Shown here piece after piece: positions 6,274-8,114 of a stretch of 8,114 nt of DNA (positions are counted from its first letter, which is position 1; each line of letters opens with the position of its first letter). The translations under genes were made by a program, and so were the position numbers. This stretch comes from Gemmatimonadota bacterium (lineage in GTDB: Bacteria; Gemmatimonadota; Gemmatimonadetes; Gemmatimonadales; GWC2-71-9). The stretch lies in the NCBI GenBank assembly GCA_016880225.1, contig JAEHDT010000112.1:1-8114 (forward strand). Reading direction: 5' to 3'. Below the pieces are notes generated by a model that was not told the origin of the DNA, ran no database searches, and worked only from the letters and a program-made list of their open reading frames with translations.

Positions 6274-7718
6274 GCTTTCACCCTCTGCATGTCTTTACCC
6301 ACCGTAGTGAGCGCGATGAGGATCACCAGCCCTCCCACGGCTCCCGCCGTCGGCAGCAGCAACATGGCGGGCCGCAGGCCGAACCGGTCGGACAGGTATC
6401 CGATGAGCGGTGGCGCGATGGCGTCGCCGGCGAGATGCGAGAACAGCACGAAGCCGCCGAGCACCGACGCGCGCACGGCGGCGGGCACCACGTCGAGGAT
6501 CACGGCCGAGAGCGGCCCGTTGTACCACGAGTAGAGAAAGAACGTCACGAACAAGAGCGGCACGAACAGGCGCAGCTCATCGATCAGGAGCAGCGCCGCG
6601 CACACCGGCCCGCCGAGCACGAACCCCGCCCCGGACACGACCACCCGGCCGCCGCTCCAGCGCGCCAGCAGCCAGTCCCCCATTCGTCCACCGAACAGGG
6701 CGCCGAGGGCCCCACCCGCCAGTCCCCACAGCCCGAACTGCCGGCCCACGGCCGCCACCGGCAGGCCGTGCGTGCGCTCCAGAAAGCTCGGCGCCCAGGC
6801 GATCAGCCCGTTCACGGCGAACGTGACGAGCGCGCCGCCCACGAACATCCAGATCAGCGTCGGTGTCCGCAGCACGGTCTCGGCCGCCTGCAGGAAGTCG
6901 CCGAATGCGGTGGCCGCGACCTCGGTCGCCTCGGTGGTGCGGCGTACGGCCACCGGTACGAGGCGGATCACGGTCCATACCACGCCGAGGCTCACGCACG
7001 CCCCGAACACGGCGGTGTCGAGCCCGGGCGGCAGCCCGCGCACGAGCTCGAGCACGCCGGACAACGCCGCTCCCACGAGCGTCAGCCAGATGAGCGGCGC
7101 GCCGAGCCTCAGCGCCTCGCGGGCGTGCGAGCGTCCGCGGGCGAGCCAGCTCTCGATGGCCGTACGGATCGTCGGGGGCGGCCGCCGCCGCGGCTCGCGC
7201 AGCCGCGACGCGAGCAGCGCGAGCAGGACGCCCGGCACGCCCATCGCGACGAAGGCGGTGCGCCAGCCGTAGCTCTGGGCGAGCACGCCGCCCAGCCAGA
7301 TGCCAAGCACACCGCCGAACGTCATGCCCACCGAGTAGATCCCGATCGCGAAGGCGCGCCGCCGGCCCTGGAAGAACTCGGCGATCAAGGCCTGGGCGGC
7401 CGGCCCGTACCCCGCCTCCCCTACGCCCACCATCGAGCGGCAGAACATGAGCTGCCAGAACCGCGTTACCGTGGCCCCCAGGGCGGTGAAGGCGCTCCAC
7501 AGCCCGACGCCGAACGCGATCACGGCGCGCCGCGACTTCAGGTCCCCGAGTACACCCAACGGCAACGCGGCGAGGGACAGCACGATGACGTAGGCGGACC
7601 CCAGCCAGCCGAGCTGCTGGTCGGACAGTACCAGCTCGCGCTTGATCGGCTCGAACAGCGCGAAAACGACGTTGCGATCCGTGTAATTGAGGAGATTGAT
7701 GAGCGTCAGGAGCCCCAA
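6270..7718 (-). CDS. MFS transporter, Spinster-like, with an extra membrane hairpin
   Basis: An inner-membrane carrier of at least 482 residues. NYTDR (11-15) in the first helix, the motif A loop GVLGDLKSRRAV (55-66) and RSMVGVGEAGYGPAA (94-108) are typical of the Spinster-like/anion-transporter branch of the MFS. Between the two six-helix halves are two additional hydrophobic stretches, about 218-237 and 246-268, so 14 rather than 12 spans are likely. The C-terminal half has GRMGDWLL and GYLSDRFGLRP loops. The first canonical start is TTG at 7718, which has no ribosome binding site and cuts into helix 1. The reading frame continues upstream with SRAYAAYALG, as expected for this family, so the real start is probably further left, perhaps ACG at 7745. 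It is 46 bp after the deoxyhypusine synthase-like gene and overlaps the ligase gene by 4 bp. Its substrate is unknown; it may carry the product or precursor of the ligase. Confidence 0.88.
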   Translation of the reverse strand: MGLLTLINLLNYTDRNVVFALFEPIKRELVLSDQQLGWLGSAYVIVLSLAALPLGVLGDLKSRRAVIAFGVGLWSAFTALGATVTRFWQLMFCRSMVGVGEAGYGPAAQALIAEFFQGRRRAFAIGIYSVGMTFGGVLGIWLGGVLAQSYGWRTAFVAMGVPGVLLALLASRLREPRRRPPPTIRTAIESWLARGRSHAREALRLGAPLIWLTLVGAALSGVLELVRGLPPGLDTAVFGACVSLGVVWTVIRLVPVAVRRTTEATEVAATAFGDFLQAAETVLRTPTLIWMFVGGALVTFAVNGLIAWAPSFLERTHGLPVAAVGRQFGLWGLAGGALGALFGGRMGDWLLARWSGGRVVVSGAGFVLGGPVCAALLLIDELRLFVPLLFVTFFLYSWYNGPLSAVILDVVPAAVRASVLGGFVLFSHLAGDAIAPPLIGYLSDRFGLRPAMLLLPTAGAVGGLVILIALTTVGKDMQRVKA

Positions 7719-7719
7719 G

Positions 7720-7737
7720 GCGTACGCCGCGTACGCC
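7720..7737. repeat. Tandem 9-bp repeat at the MFS N-terminus
   Basis: GCGTACGCC occurs twice in direct tandem. In the MFS frame it reads AYA-AYA just before the TTG at 7718. A unit of exactly three codons fits this being translated sequence, and so an upstream start for the transporter. It could also be a slippage product with no role. Confidence 0.5.
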
Positions 7738-7764
7738 CGGGACGTGGCCGCCGGAGCGTGGGGC

Positions 7765-8114
7765 CTAGGGCCTGCGTCCGACAGTCGTCGCCTCCGCGCG
7801 CGCGTCGCGGTCGGCCTTCGCCTCGCGGTACGCCTCGGTCAGCTGCTGCATCATCTCGTCGCGCCGGTCGTACAGGCGCTTGAGGCGCCGCTTGGCGCGG
7901 CGGGCGAGCGCGTATGCGGCGAGGATCGGGAAGCCCACCGTATTGTCGAGATAACACACCACAGTGCCCGGAAGCTTGTCGGGATCCACCTTGCCCCAGC
8001 TCACGGCCTCGGCGGGGGTCGCTCCCGACAGGCCGCCCGTATCGGGGCGCGCGTCGGTGAGCTGGAGGTAGTAGTCGTGGCCCTTTTCGCTGATGCCCAG
8101 CACTTCCTGGATCT
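7765..8114 (-). CDS. Deoxyhypusine synthase-like enzyme, C-terminal part
   Basis: The 5' end lies beyond the window; about 115 C-terminal residues are visible, starting IQEVLGISEKGHDYYLQ. The segment TDARPDTGGLSGATPAEA followed by VSWGKVDPDKLP matches the deoxyhypusine synthase family. The lysine of VSWGK is the one that forms the enzyme-imine with the butylamine group of spermidine in the eukaryotic enzyme. Next comes VVCYLDNTVGFPILAAYAL, the final core strand and helix. The last 30 residues are charged and probably helical (RRDEMMQQLTEAYREAKADRD), a tail past the core. Bacteria lack eIF5A hypusination, so bacterial members likely transfer an aminobutyl group to another acceptor, such as putrescine to give homospermidine; that part is family knowledge and is not decided by this sequence. 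It is co-oriented with and 46 bp upstream of the MFS gene. Confidence 0.88.
   Translation of the reverse strand, partial: IQEVLGISEKGHDYYLQLTDARPDTGGLSGATPAEAVSWGKVDPDKLPGTVVCYLDNTVGFPILAAYALARRAKRRLKRLYDRRDEMMQQLTEAYREAKADRDARAEATTVGRRP

Noticed and set aside
4314..6534. Two plus-strand open frames (4314-5315 and 5155-6534) opposite the zinc-ribbon and ligase genes
   Set aside because: They are antisense shadows: the minus-strand frames contain clear CxxC, HELGH and ATP-grasp motifs, the plus-strand ones none.
6084..7883. Long plus-strand open frame (about 599 codons) opposite the MFS and ligase genes
   Set aside because: Composition is dominated by R, A, P, E, Q and H with no recognisable domain; it mirrors the codon bias of the real minus-strand genes in high-GC DNA.

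Overview
High-GC bacterial DNA, densely coding, with no gene-free stretch over 300 bases. A Tat-exported protein and a probable periplasmic diheme cytochrome point to a cell with a respiratory chain and an exported compartment. A member of the deoxyhypusine synthase family is unusual in bacteria. The overall style would fit Gemmatimonadota or a similar environmental lineage, but that assignment is a weak inference. No tRNA, rRNA, CRISPR array, insertion sequence or phage gene was seen.

Left part (1-2169): the N-terminal third of a FadI-like thiolase runs leftward off the edge. Divergent from it, across about 73 bp, is a GlpD-type FAD-dependent glycerol-3-phosphate dehydrogenase. Both deal with lipid breakdown products (acyl chains and glycerol). 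GlpD has no good ATG/GTG/TTG start: the conserved N-terminal extension and a well-placed AGGAG point to an ACG start at 490.

Middle (2186-3780, + strand): a TsdA-like diheme cytochrome c (thiosulfate dehydrogenase/tetrathionate reductase family) is followed by a Tat-exported DsrE-superfamily protein with three cysteines. Together they look like a small exported sulfur-compound module. A GC-rich hairpin at 3793-3820 separates them from the converging genes on the right.

Right part (8114-3829, - strand): a tight collinear cluster. In transcription order it is a deoxyhypusine synthase-like enzyme (C-terminal part only), a Spinster-like MFS transporter, a D-Ala-D-Ala-ligase-like ATP-grasp ligase, a protein with four zinc ribbons fused to an HExxH metallopeptidase domain, and a NUDIX hydrolase. 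The last four overlap at every junction (4, 14 and 4 bp), so they are probably translationally coupled. The combination of ligase, zinc-ribbon peptidase, transporter and NUDIX enzyme is the best candidate here for an undescribed system, possibly making, moving or processing a small peptide-like or amide-linked compound. That role is inference from gene content and order only.
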